This document shows, piece after piece, positions 31,416 through 42,499 of a stretch of 64,000 bases of DNA (within the stretch, counting starts at the first letter, position 1; each line of letters opens with the position of its first letter). Source of the stretch: Cryptomeria japonica (taxonomy: Eukaryota; Streptophyta; Pinopsida; Cupressales; Cupressaceae); the NCBI RefSeq assembly GCF_030272615.1, contig NC_081414.1, forward strand, positions 340,980,502-341,044,501. The letters run 5' to 3'. The position numbers and the translations under genes were made by a program. Under the pieces are notes generated by a model. The model was not told where the DNA came from, did no database searches, and was given only the letters and a program-made list of their open reading frames with translations.

Positions 31416-32616
31416 TGTAGCGTCCTAAAATTGTGACACTTGCAATTTCGACTGCATTTCGGTCTTCACGATGGCGACGCAACACACAACCTGAATGGAG
31501 ACCCCGAAACCTGATTATGCCACTAAAAACTGCATTTTTCAAGCACCCTGGCCTGAACCTCCTTGCACCCTGCTGTCCCGGGAGGTGGGACCAGAGCGCC
31601 CAGCGCCCTGGTCCCTGGGTCCTATATTGGGCCCGGTCTCTTTTGGACTTCGGGTCTTTATGTTTGCAAATTGGAAATTATTGTTTCCTGGTCGGCCTAA
31701 GGTCGGGAAAATCAGTCTATCAGCCCTAATTGACAAGTATATAAACTACATTTTTCTCTCTCGTTTGGCATGATGAAGATGGATACATGACGATACAAGC
31801 GTGGAAACTATACTCAAGCATTCAAGCATTCAAGCAATTGATCATTTCAAGTCTCCATTCAAGGCTAAGTGTTGCATTCAAGACAAGGATTCAACCATTG
31901 AAGAGGAGATCACTCACTACATGCTACATACAACATACTACATACAACAAACAACAACATCTATACCTTCGCACATAAGGATACAAACATCCTTACAACA
32001 AGGTATTAGTACTTGTTTTACATTACATTCATTTACATTTACAGCATTTCTCATTTCTTGGTTAATTCCAAAATCAGGGTTTGACCTAAAGGCAAACCCC
32101 TAATCCCTAACCCCCCTATCGTCTTCGCTTTTCTGTGTGTAGGTTGCAGGTACGCGGCTGAAATTGAAGATCTGGAATCCTTGTGTAGAGATGAACAGAT
32201 CCCCCTTCGTTTTGCGGATTTTTCGGAGGAGCGCCATCGTCCTGACAACTTTTGCTCAAATTTGCAGGACAGCACCGTATCGACATTTTACTACTAATTC
32301 CAGGTCCGCAGCTTCATACTATATCCCTATTTCAATTTATAAGTGAATCTTTGTCACTTTCTATGCATTCCTAGCTTAACTCTTCTATCAACATTCTTTA
32401 CAAAAGAGGGTAGCCTTGCTTTCTTAACCCTTGAAACACATTTAGCATCCAATCTTGCATTGTGTGGGATTGGATCTTGTGGGTTTCAACCCCTCTTTTG
32501 AATGTAAAGTCTCTCCCTTAAGTGAAAACCATCAACCCTAGCAACCTCCCTTCTCTCTCCTTGGAGTTGGAAGAGGGGAGAGCAACTAGGGTTCGATCGC
32601 GATTTTCTGCTTTACA
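31416..32616 (+). repeat. TRG-a 5' LTR
   Basis: 1201 bp. It contains a candidate TATA box (31738-31745, TATATAAA), a GC-rich GCGCCCTGGTCC block (about 31575-31620) present here as one unit, and the GCGCCATCGTCC module near 32228. It ends TTTACA, followed by the PBS. Confidence 0.95.
31738..31745 (+). promoter_or_regulatory. Candidate TATA box of the TRG-a LTR
   Basis: TATATAAA in GACAAGTATATAAACTAC. The same box is kept in all four TRG LTR copies (about 38348, and on the minus strand about 43955 and 50770). Confidence 0.65.
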
Positions 32617-32619
32617 TTT

Positions 32620-32637
32620 TGGTGAACCCAATGTGAA
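32620..32637 (+). other. TRG-a primer-binding site
   Basis: TGGTGAACCCAATGTGAA, three bases after the LTR end. TRG-b has TGGTGAACCCAACGTGAA in the equivalent place. I do not assign the tRNA. Confidence 0.75.
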
Positions 32638-33785
32638 CATCCTTTCTGATTATTCATGATTAGATCTTAAAATTGATTCCTTGATTACATTTCCATGTTT
32701 GATCTTTTGCAAAATTTTAGAGGTTGATTGCATAAAAACCCTAAATTTTCTTTTTGAAAATTGAACTTGTGAAATATTTAATTGTTAATGCTTGTTTCAG
32801 ATCTGCCTTTCTATTACAAATTATCAATTCATATTTGTGCTTTAATTTTGAAAATTAAGTGGTTAAGTGTCAAAACCCTAATTTTTGAAACCCTCTTGAT
32901 TCAACCTTTGTCCGACAATTTCACTGATCAAAACATCTCCAAATCAGCTGTAACTTTGGATTCTGCAATAAAATCACAATATCTTTCATCCCTGAAAATT
33001 TGGAAAAAAGTTGCGAGGACCGTGTGCACTCCGAGCGCCATCGTCCCTGACATTTTTTCCGAAATTTCGGTAGCTAGATTTTACTGTATTTTCCTGCTAA
33101 AATCCAGAATTTTGGCTAATTTTATCAATTATAACACTTTCAAAATTACAGTCAAAGTTGGTCTTGTGATTGCTTGGTTTAGGGCTTCTAATCATTCAAA
33201 AATCATCGAAATTGAAATTTTGTGTCAAAATTGTGTTCTTACTGTCCTAAATCTGAAAAGTGTGTTTGCATTCATTCGAAATTTCAGTGCTTTATTCAAA
33301 TTCTTGCAATTTGTGATTTTTGAAATTAAGTGCTTAATTACAACAACTTTAATTTCCGCTTTCAAAATTGAATTTTGCGTGAAATTGAGTCAATTTTTAA
33401 ATTTCAAAACTTGCATTGCTTTTGACATTCCCTCTAAAATCATAAAATTCAAAATTTCAGTTTCCCTCTCTTTTTCAAAATTCAAATTTTTGCATTTTTC
33501 GACAATCTGGGTATGAGATTGCAACTTTAATTTGGCCTATCTACAGATCGTAAAATCACTCAATTTTTTCAGATTAGCTCTAAAATCATCATAACTTTCA
33601 TCCCTGCAAAATTCAAAAAAAGTTGCAAGGATTGTGTGCACTCCGAGCGCCACGGTCCTGGACATTTTTTCCAAAATTTCGGGAGACTGTCGTGATTGCA
33701 TTTAACAGCTTAAATCTGGAAGATTGGCTGATTTCACTGAAAATTGCTACCTCTAAATTCAAAATCTTCTCTCTCTCTCTAGTGC
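32638..33785 (+). other. TRG-a 5' leader
   Basis: Very AT-rich, no supportable gene. It contains two copies of a roughly 60-bp module (about 33010-33075 and 33617-33690) with ACTCCGAGCGCCA then CGTCC. Related modules are also in the LTR. The TRG-b leader (48733-49891) has both copies as well. Confidence 0.7.
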
Positions 33786-36700
33786 ATGAGTTTTACAACA
33801 ATAAGCCCTACTTCCACTATTCCCGTTAGACGAAGTCGTAGAATTAAGTCTTTCCGAGGTTTAACTACCGAGGAGCTGGAACCTAATTTGAGTAGTCTTT
33901 TTAACGAGGACATGGGAAATTCCTCTAATCCTCCTAATGATGAAGAAGCTCTCCATGAGGTTTCTGTAGAACAACTTTTGAAATTGGATAATCAGTTTGA
34001 CGATTTTCACCAATGGATGTCTCATGAGTATCCCGATAGTCAAGCTCTTCCTTTAATTGAGGGTCTAAAATGCATGCTTCAAAGTGATAAGAATGGAATT
34101 GATATCTTGCGTGGTATTGCACATATTGTGGATTCAAATGTGATGCCTATGAAGAGTTGTGCTGAAACTTTAGGTTATACACAACCTCCTACTCAAGTCA
34201 ATCATTCTATTCCCTTGACAACTTCTATTGCTAGCATACCTACCTTTACATCAAACATAATGGCTACTTCTATACAAGACATTCCTCCTATGATCACCAG
34301 TCATGGGGGCAATCCTTCTTCTTCAATTAACCCTCTTCCTTCATTCAATCCAACTTCTTCATTCATTCCTTCAATGAGTGTTCCTATTACATCTCCACAA
34401 ATGAACATGACGCAAGGGGGCAATTCATTCAACCATTCCATTCTTCCTTGTAGTGTTCCTCCTATCCAATCATCTCCTATGACTAATTATCATAGAGTCC
34501 CACCACCTTACTCTTTGCCTTCTTTCAATAACACAACACCTCCATCTCAACCTAATACATCTAATATGAATTCTTCGATTGAAGCGACCATTAGCAATCT
34601 TGTACAAACTGTCTCATCTTTACAGCAACAAATTGCCTCTATGAATCAATCTAAGTTTAGTGTGCCCACATTTGATGTTGCGAGCCCACTTTCTCTTGAC
34701 ATTGTTCGAGCTATCCCTCCTAAACATGTTGAAATCCCGCATTTGGAACTTTATAATGGTAAAGGAGATCCTCTAACACATGTTAAGACTTTTCAAACAA
34801 TATGTACTAATTTTGCTTATGACCCAAGGTTGCTTGCAAAACTATTTACTAGAACATTAAGAGACAAAGCCCTACAATGGTATTGCTTGTTGCCTTCTTA
34901 TTCTATTACTTCTTTCGAACAACTTGCAAATGCTTTCATTCAACAATTTCAAAACAATATAAGTCCTAAAGTTACTTTGATTGATTTAATGCATTGTAAA
35001 CAAGGTGTTAAAGAAAAAGTGACTGATTTCATTGGTAGATATAAGCATTTGTATGCTCAAATTTCTTTTCCAGTGCCTGACAATGATATTCAAAGAATCT
35101 TTATTTCTAATTTACAAAAAGACATTCGAGACAAACTTCTATTTTCTGAGTTTACTTCTTTCCAACAGTTGTGTGCAACTCTTCACAATTATCAACTGAC
35201 TGTGAGTCAAATGGAACAATCACATCCTATGGCTCCAAGTGATAAGGGTGATAGCAGTCAACAACCATTTGGAAAGTTTAAACCGAATAGAGATTCCATC
35301 AAATTCAATGAAAATATCATCAACAACAATGTGAATGCAGCATCAGGTGTGCCTCCTATTTCTAAGTTTTTCAAGAAAGAAAGAAAGTATACTCCTTTGA
35401 ATGAATCATTGCATAGTATTATGAATAAGTTATTGGAACAAAATGTTCTTACTCTTCCTCCTATAAGGCAAATTGATCCTGCAAAGATTACTTCACCTTA
35501 TTTTGATAACAAAGCTTTTTGTCAATTTCATCGCCAGCCTGGGCATGATACTGAAAGATGTTTTTCTTTAAAGGGTAAAATTCAAGATTTGATTGATAAT
35601 AATACTATCTCTGTTTCTGGAGTGAATGATAAAGGCAATACATCTGAAGCTCCTCCTAACCAGAATCTTTAGATTTTTACTGATCCATTACCTTCTCATA
35701 CTTCTCATACCTCTAATGCAATTGAGGCTAATGATTCCTCTCTCTCATCTGATGGTCTTGTGTCTATGACTCCGAATGTGATTAACTTTGTATAGCAGCA
35801 AGAAATCCCTAAAGAACCTTCCATCACATTTGATTCTAGTGAAACCATTAGAGCACCTGATGGTCCTTTATACATAGTTGCAAAAGTCAAGAATACACCT
35901 TGCCGTGGAGTGCTTATTGATCCTTCGTGCATGGTTAATGTTATTACTGAAGAATTTCTTTTTACTTTGCGATTGAATCAAGTGATCTATGACAAAACAG
36001 ATGTGGTTGTGAAATTATTTGATGCATTTTCTTCTCTTGCAATTGGTTCTATTACATTACCTATTGAATTCCATAACAAATCTCTTGAGGTGAACTTTGC
36101 TATTATTCCTTCATCCGAACAATTTCGTGTGAAGCTTGGCTATCCTTGGCTATCTTCCATGAAAGCTATTGCTTCTCCTATTCATAAATGTTTGAAATTT
36201 CCCCATAATGGTGAAGTTGTTACTGTCAATCATAGTCTCTTTAAACCAGCTGAAAGAACTTCTAGTGTTCCTATTGATTACTTTTGGCCTAAACAATTCC
36301 AGTCTCTTCCTCCGCGAAGTGATCATCTTTTCAAATCTTATCAAAGTGGAAAACAGATATGATCCTATCTCTAAGTGAACCTAGAACACCCAAACTTGAT
36401 ATTCCTATCATTCTTGAGAAGGAAGTTCTTCCTTTGAAAGATAAAACTAATGTCTTTCCTCAAGAAGATTCCCAACCCATCCCTATGGATGTGACTATGT
36501 CTATGCCTAATAAACCTTCTAAAAGTAGACCTATACCTCCTCGTCATGATGGACTTGGTCTTCTTCCTAAACCAAAAATTCCTCCTTTATATGGAGCAGT
36601 TCCTCCTCCTTCCTTTTATAGAGAGAAGAGACCTTCTTCTTCTCCTATTATCCAGCCTAAGAGACCACAACCTAAACACCCAAGTGATAAGGATGAGAAC

Positions 36701-37219
36701 ATTCCTCCTCCTCAATCTTCTCCACTTCCTACTAAGACTAGACGAAATCATTCTGCACGTGAACGCTGACGAAAGCATCGTCTTAGGGCTCAAGCAGCTG
36801 CTTCTCAAACTTTGCAATCTCCAAAAACACCCTCAACAAGCATTATTCCATTTTCTGCAAAATCTCCTAAACATAAGATGCATGATGGTCTTGATCCTGT
36901 GTGAGTTAAAGATCCTATTTTTATAAATCTTGATGATGATATAGATGAAAATGTTATTCATGATGAACATGTTACTTCTCTTGCTTCTGATAGTGAATAT
37001 GAACTTGTTGATATTGATAACCATTTATCTAATGAATTTTCTAAAGCACTTATCCTAGCTCCTAGACAAGAACAACGTGGCTTGGAACATGAACATAGCC
37101 CTTGTTTGGATCTTGTGATAGCTCCATCTGCTGTGTTGGATGTTCCTCCTCTTGCGTGTTCCCTGCCTTCTCGAAACATTGATCAGCAAGATCGGGAGGT
37201 AGATGACATGGTAGACTAG
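33786..37219 (+). pseudogene. TRG-a gag-protease ORF with stops and one frameshift
   Basis: ATG at 33786 opens 628 codons to TAG at 35670. The first ~280 residues are Ser/Pro/Thr/Asn-rich. The gag core follows (LELYNGKGDPLTHVKTFQTI, ALQWYCLLPSYSITSFEQLA), then a zinc-like block CQFHRQPGHDTERCFSLKG near 35520. After the stop the frame continues through a protease-like domain (GVLIDPSCMVNVITEEF at about 35905; LGYPWLSSMKAIASPIHKCL). A 1-bp deletion near 36346 shifts the frame, and an acidic C-terminal extension reaches TAG 37217. Further stops lie near 35793, 36767 and 36902. TRG-b keeps the same reading region in one frame. Confidence 0.88.
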
Positions 37220-37948
37220 TTACATTAGCATAGCAGATTCTCTCCTCCTCTCTTTTGTTACTTCTTCTATGTGTTATTCTCATTCTTCTATTTGTTGTCC
37301 TTAGTGTTGTCTACTTGAGGACGATGCAAAGCATTGAGATCTCTTTTGGTCTCTCTCATGTTGACTCAAAAGACACATGTGTTCCCTTCTTCTAGGTGAT
37401 CTTCCTTGATTGGGGAATGAAGAACAATTATGCATACATACATATGATATATATACATGAATTATCATACAGCATACTGACCCCGAGGAAAGCGAAGTCA
37501 CCTCGTGCTTTGTGTTTTGTGTCTATTATCCTTGGGTTTATCTCACACTTGGGGGCTAAATCTTTGTGATAACGTGCTCCTTTCCTTTTTCATTTCTTAT
37601 GTGTATCACTACGTTAAAACAATCACCCCCGTTGAGGCGTGTGTGATCTCTTTAACGTAGGGGGGCATACACCCTGTCTATCCTTTCAAGATACTTGAAA
37701 ATTTCTTGGTGAACTTAGCTTTGCCTTGAAAATTTCTGGTATTTCTTTTGCATGACTCATAGTGAGGGAACCTTACTACTGACAGTCATGGTTCTCCCTC
37801 GTGATCTTCCCTTTTACTTTGTCAATTGAAGTCGTAAGATCCTTAGTCCACTGGGGGCTTGGTGTATCTTGCCTCCTTGACGTGGTGAAAGTCTTTCAAT
37901 GTTGTTTCCTTGTACTTTACCGGAAGTATGAGCATACATACTCCCGCT
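37220..37948 (+). other. TRG-a 3' untranslated segment
   Basis: 0.7 kb between the gag-protease stop and the PPT, no supportable gene. An AT dinucleotide stretch lies near 37430-37460. The TRG-b equivalent (44363-45306) carries a 215-bp tandem duplication. Confidence 0.65.
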
Positions 37949-37963
37949 AAAGTGGGGGCTAAA
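37949..37963 (+). other. TRG-a polypurine tract
   Basis: AAAGTGGGGGCTAAA directly before the 3' LTR TGTAGCG. The TRG-b equivalent on the minus strand is AAAATGGGGGCTAAA (44347-44361). Confidence 0.92.
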
Positions 37964-39387
37964 TGTAGCGTCCTAAAATTGCGACACTTGCAATTTCGAC
38001 TGCATTTCGGTCTTCACGATGGCGACGCAACACACAACCTGAATGGAGACCCCGAAACCTGATTATGACACTAAAAACTGCATTTTTCAAGCACCCTGGC
38101 CTGAACCTCCTTGCACCCTGCTATCCCAGGAGGTGGGACCAGAGCGCCCTGCGCCCTGGTCCTTCAGGACTAGGGCGCTCAGCGCCCTGGTCCCCTAGGA
38201 CCATGGCGCCCAGCACCCTGGTCCCTGGGTCCTATTTTGGGCCCAGTCTCTTTTGGACTTCGGGTCTTTATGTTTGCAAATTGGAAATTATTGTTTCTTG
38301 GTCGGCCTAAGGTCGGGAAAATCAGTCTATCAGCCCTAATTGACAAGTATATAAACTACATTTTTCTCTCTCATTTGGCATGATGAAGATGGATACATGA
38401 CGATACAAGCATGGAAACTATACTCAAGCATTCAAGCATTCAAGCAATTGATCATTTCAAGTCTCCATTCAAGGCTAAGTGTTGCATTCAAGAGAAGGAT
38501 TCAACCATTGAAGAGGAGATCACTCACTACATGCTACATACAACATACTACATACAACAAACAACAACATCTATACCTTCGCACATAAGGATACAAACAT
38601 CCTTACAACAAGGTATTAGTACTTGTTTTACATTACATACATTTACATTTACAGCATTTCTCATTTCTTGGTTAATTCCAAAACTGGGGTTTGACCTAAA
38701 GGCAAACCCCTAATCCCTAACCCCCCTATCGTCTTTGCTTTTCTGTGTGTAGGTTGCAGGTACGCGGCTGAAATTGAAGATCTGGAATCCTTGTGCAGAG
38801 ACAAACAGATCCCCCTTCGTTTCGCAGATTTTTCAGAGGACCGTGGCGTCGGGCGCCATCGTCCCGACAACTTTTTCTCAAATTTGCAGGACAGTGCCGT
38901 ATCGACATTTTACTGCTAATTCCAGGTCCGCAGCTTCATACTATATCCCTATTTCAGTTTATAAGCGAATCTTTGTCACTTTCTATGCATTCCTAGCTTA
39001 ACTCTTCTATCAACATTCTTTACAAAAGAGGGTAGCCTTGCTTTCTTAACCCTTGAAACACATTTAGCATCCAATCTTGCATTGTGTGGGATTGGATCTT
39101 GTGGGTTTCAACCCCTCTTTTGAATGTAAAGTCTCTCCCTTAAGTGAAAACCATCAACCCTAGCAACCTCCCTTCTCTCTCCTCGGAGTTGGAAGAGGGG
39201 AGAGCAACTAGGGTTCGATCGCGATTTTCCGCTTTACATTTTGGATCTTGTGGGTTTCAACCCCTCTTTTGAATGTAAAGTTTCTCCCCTAAGTGAAAAC
39301 CATCAACCCTAGCAACCTCCCTTCTCTCTCCTTGGAGTTGGAAGAGGGGAGAGCAACTAGGGTTCGATCGCAATTTTCCGCTTTACA
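37964..39387 (+). repeat. TRG-a 3' LTR with duplicated end
   Basis: A full LTR runs 37964-39238. It is followed by a second copy of its last ~145 bp (39243-39387, from GGATCTTGTGGG to CGCTTTACA). The TSD follows the second copy. It also has three GC-rich GCGCCCTGGTCC-type units (about 38130-38230) where the 5' LTR has one. Confidence 0.92.
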
Positions 39388-39392
39388 CATTG
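39388..39392. repeat. Target-site duplication CATTG, right copy (TRG-a)
   Basis: Identical to 31411-31415. Confidence 0.95.
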
Positions 39393-39603
39393 AATTTATA
39401 AGCAGTAGGTTGTCTTACCGGTTTGTTATGATCCTATGTGTTTGCAGTACCAGAGCTTTCTCCAACTTCAAAGCTAAGTCCACAAGTGTCACCATTAGGT
39501 TTTTGATTCTTCAACAAGTTACCAAGTTCTTCTGAGCTTTTCTTGAATTTCTCTTTGTGTTGATTTGCGGTATCCAGTTCTCTTTCTAAGATCTCTTTCT
39601 GCC

Positions 39604-40029
39604 TCATAGTTCATTGGAGTCATTCTGTGTATGCATCAAATCTGTCTTCAACAAATCATTTTCATAGCTAAGTCTATTCTTCTCATTTGCTACATCACTT
39701 AGTCTTCTAGTCAAATCTTCTTCATTCTTCTTTCTATCTTCAATTTCCTTACAAAAACTCATAGTCATATCCTGCATCTCATTCTTTATTGTCATGTTTT
39801 CTTGTTTCAGCTTGTTTATCTGATCATTAAGAGTTTCCTTTTCATCATTCTCATTTTGCATCTTTTCACAAAGTTCTCTTCTCTTATTTCTTCCAATGGT
39901 AAAATTCTCTTGAAGTGCTTGAATAATATCCTGAGCTGCCTTTAGATCATCTTCAAGTTTGATATTTTTCAACTTTTCTATATCACAGTCTGAGAGAGCT
40001 GCTTCTAGTTGCTTCATCAAATTTCCCAT
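39604..40029 (-). CDS. COP-A coiled-coil gag-like ORF
   Basis: From ATG 40029 (MGNLMKQLEAALSDCDIEKL), 57 bp downstream of the PBS on the element strand, to a stop at 39604. It is strongly helical with heptad-like Leu/Ile/Lys/Glu spacing throughout (LKQENMTIKNEMQDMTM). COP-D has a homologue at 61370-61687. Sequence beyond the stop (39600-39393) continues towards the zinc knuckles in another frame, so the original product was longer. No recognised gag domain; called gag-like from its position after the PBS and the following CCHC knuckles. Confidence 0.65.
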   Translation of the reverse strand: MGNLMKQLEAALSDCDIEKLKNIKLEDDLKAAQDIIQALQENFTIGRNKRRELCEKMQNENDEKETLNDQINKLKQENMTIKNEMQDMTMSFCKEIEDRKKNEEDLTRRLSDVANEKNRLSYENDLLKTDLMHTQNDSNEL

Positions 40030-40085
40030 CTCTATAGATGTCAAGATCTTCCTCAAGCTGTTAGACTTATGAAAATAGAGGACCA

Positions 40086-40098
40086 GGCTCTGATACCA
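40086..40098 (-). other. COP-A primer-binding site (initiator tRNA-Met)
   Basis: Minus strand TGGTATCAGAGCC, two bases after the LTR end ACA. This is the standard copia PBS complementary to the 3' end of plant initiator tRNA-Met. Confidence 0.95.
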
Positions 40099-40100
40099 AT

Positions 40101-40913
40101 TGTTAGGATTCTCACGGATACTAAGAGGGGGGGGTGAATCAATATCTAACCAGTGAAATGATTTTCTTAACTTAAAACATGTAGAACAAATTAAAACTAT
40201 GTACCGGTAAACAGAAAGTAATGCAATGAATAGAGATAAAAACAACCACATGAAAAACACACCATAACACAGTAGTTTAATGAGGAAACCCAGTGTGGGA
40301 AAAACCTCGGTGGGATTTGTGACCCACAATATTCACTTACTGGCCAATAAGAGAATATTACTGCTACAAGAGGGGCCTGCACATGCAGGAAGGCCAAGTG
40401 CCTAGAGCTCACTGCTCAATTACAAAATGGGAAGTCTCACTGACATACAAAATGGATTATATAAATCTAATGTCTTGTACTACTTCAAAATAGCATCTAC
40501 TATGCCAGATCTAGTACTAGTTTATAGTTTTGCTTCTTACATAAACCCTTAACCTATAATTCGCATAATAGGTCTGCCTTATTTCGCCTAATTACATTCC
40601 TCCATGCTTACATAAATCTTTCAATGTTCTACAATGAACTCTCTTATATAAGAGTCATTTTACAACTTTCCAAGTCAGATTACAATGTTTTTCCAATAAT
40701 AAACAAAATATATTATCAACAAAATTCCTGTCAGCTTCTGTGTCGGTACGCTTCCTTTCACTGCCGGTGCCGGTGGTCTATGTGTCGGTGTAAAGTCTGA
40801 TCTTGCTAGTGTCGGTGGATTGCCTTGCTGATGTCATAGGATTGTAAGGTTTCCATCAATGACAAAACCTTCAATCACCTACAATGTCTCATTGGAGTGT
40901 GCATTTGCCAACA
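40101..40913 (-). repeat. COP-A 5' LTR (right copy)
   Basis: 813 bp, partner of 26655-27467, from TGTTAGGATTC to TTTGCCAACA. TSD CCTTC follows at 40914-40918. Confidence 0.95.
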
Positions 40914-42499
40914 CCTTCTTTATTCAACTTGTTTCTAAAGACCCATTTTGTACCAATCACATTCTTGTCTTCAGGTCTAGGAACAAGTGCTCAAGTCTTG
41001 TTTTTCTATATTCGATCAAATTCCTCATTCATAGTATCAGTCATCATCCTTCAATACCTCTCTCAGTATTTTAGGCTCAATAGCTGAAATCAGATAGTAA
41101 TTTTCTCTGATTTTCCTTATGGTCTGTACACTAGCATTCTTATCTCATATAATCTGGTCTTTTGAATGATTAAGTATGACATACATTGGTATTACCAGTT
41201 CTGGTACTATGCCTTTTGCTTCATGTTCATCATCTTCTTCATAGCTTTCTTCATTTACCAGTTGAGCACCTATTTCTGCATCATTCTATTCATCATTCTT
41301 CTACACTTCCGGTTCTATAAAGACAAGTTTTTCTTCATCATTTTCAAGCTTAGATCTACTGGTCTCATCAGGTTTCTCAGAGAATTCATCAATCTTAACA
41401 TTTACACTCTCAATGATCTTCTTAGTTCTTTTTTTATAACATTTGAATGCCTACTCTTTGTAGAGTAGCCAAGAAATAAACCTTCATCACACTTTGCATC
41501 AAACTTTCCAGTGAAATCATCATGTTTAATGAAAGATCTACTCCCAAAATTTTAATGTAACTCACATTAGTAGTCTTGCCATGCCACAATCCATAAGGTG
41601 TTTAATCATTACCTTTCTTGACAAGTACCTAGTTCAAAGTATAAACAACAGTGTTGATTTCTTCTCTCCAAAACATATTTGGCACTTCATCTCAAATTAA
41701 CATGGTTCTAGCAGCTTCCACAATTGTTCTATTCCTTCTCTTAGCTATCCCATTTTGTTGTGGAGTTCTAGGTGTTGACATCTACCTCTTAATCCCCTAT
41801 TCATCACAAAACTTCACAAACTCATCAGAAGTGAATTCTCCTCCCTGGTCAAATCTCAAACATTTCAAACTCTTCCCGATTTCCTTTTCAATTAAAGCTT
41901 TAAATTCTTTAAATTTACTGAATGCCTCTGACTTTTCTCTTAGAAAAGTTACCACATAAATTTTGAAAAATCATCAGTAAAGATCATAAAATATTTATTA
42001 CCATAATAGTTATTAGTCCTCATAGGACCACATAAATTAGTGTGAAATAAATTAAGGAAATTATTTGAAGAGAAATACTTACTCTTGCAAAATACATAAT
42101 TCATCTTACCCATCTGACAGTATTTACACAACACATTATCCGGTTTCACAAGTTGGGGTATACCTCTCACAATACTTGATTTGCTAATCTTTATCAAATT
42201 GTCAAAGTTCACATAAAAAAACCTCTTGTGCCATAACCAATTGTCTTCAATCTTAGCCACCAAATAAATATTCACATTAGTATTTAGATGAAAAATATTA
42301 CCTTTTGTTTGCTTTCCAGTAGCTATCAATTCTTTTTTGCTTCCAACAATCCTGCACACTCCACTCTTGAATTCAAGATGATATCCCTTATCATTTAATT
42401 GTCCAATACTTAATAGGTTATGTTTTAATCCATCTACCCAAAATACATCATATACATTACATTTTCCATTCAACGAAATCACCACCTTGAAGATGAAAC
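40914..42499 (-). pseudogene. COP-E copia GAG-pre-integrase and integrase fragment
   Basis: Reading leftwards: YDVFWVDGLKHNLLSIGQL and CRIVG (GAG-pre-integrase); LWHKRFFYVNF with CKYCQMGKMN (zinc region, second His replaced by Tyr); FHTNLCGPMRT (first catalytic Asp now Asn); CLRFDQGGEFTS (second Asp kept); NGIAKRRNRTI (catalytic Glu now Lys). Numerous stops and shifts follow. The part near 40914-40970 (IGTKWVFRNKLNKEG) joins the RT fragment at 26649 once COP-A is removed. The right edge at 42499 is the COP-B insertion. Confidence 0.88.
42495..42499. repeat. Target-site duplication GAAAC, left copy (COP-B)
   Basis: Matches 56874-56878, directly after the right COP-B LTR. Confidence 0.85.

Larger units (their letters stand above)
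31416..39387 (+). mobile_element. TRG-a, non-autonomous gag-protease LTR element (TR-GAG type)
   Basis: Bounded by the CATTG TSD and LTRs TGTAGCGTCC to CGCTTTACA. PBS, 1.15-kb leader, one long gag-protease reading region, a 0.7-kb 3' segment and a PPT are present; RT, RNase H and integrase are not. That matches plant TR-GAG elements, which move using enzymes made elsewhere. The protease-like block resembles that of GYP-1, so Tat-lineage enzymes are the likely helpers (inference). It is inserted within the COP-A knuckle region. Confidence 0.93.
26655..40913 (-). mobile_element. COP-A, pol-less copia-type LTR retrotransposon (interrupted by TRG-a)
   Basis: Two 813-bp LTRs, TGTTAGGATTC to GCCAACA, inside a CCTTC TSD. 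A PBS complementary to initiator tRNA-Met and a PPT fix the minus orientation. Without TRG-a the internal region is about 4.7 kb: a coiled-coil ORF, four CCHC knuckles, then one long unrecognised Lys-rich protein. There is no RT, RNase H or integrase. The LTRs differ visibly (about a tenth of bases in the first 115 bp), so this insertion is older than TRG-a or GYP-1. COP-D is another member of the family. Confidence 0.92.

Noticed and set aside
31787-32346. Short ORFs recurring at 31787-32346, 38397-39001, 43365-44267 and 50144-50920
   Set aside because: They recur only because the LTR is repeated four times; all lie in LTR sequence and none has a domain.
32782-33516. 244-codon Phe/Ile/Leu-rich open frame
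   Set aside because: Lies in the AT-rich TRG-a leader; the TRG-b equivalent (49103-49741) is broken and composition is typical of AT-rich noncoding DNA.
39604-40329. Coiled-coil ORF starting inside the LTR at 40329
   Set aside because: The upstream part runs through the PBS and LTR end; the start at 40029 after the PBS matches COP-D, so the longer start was not used.
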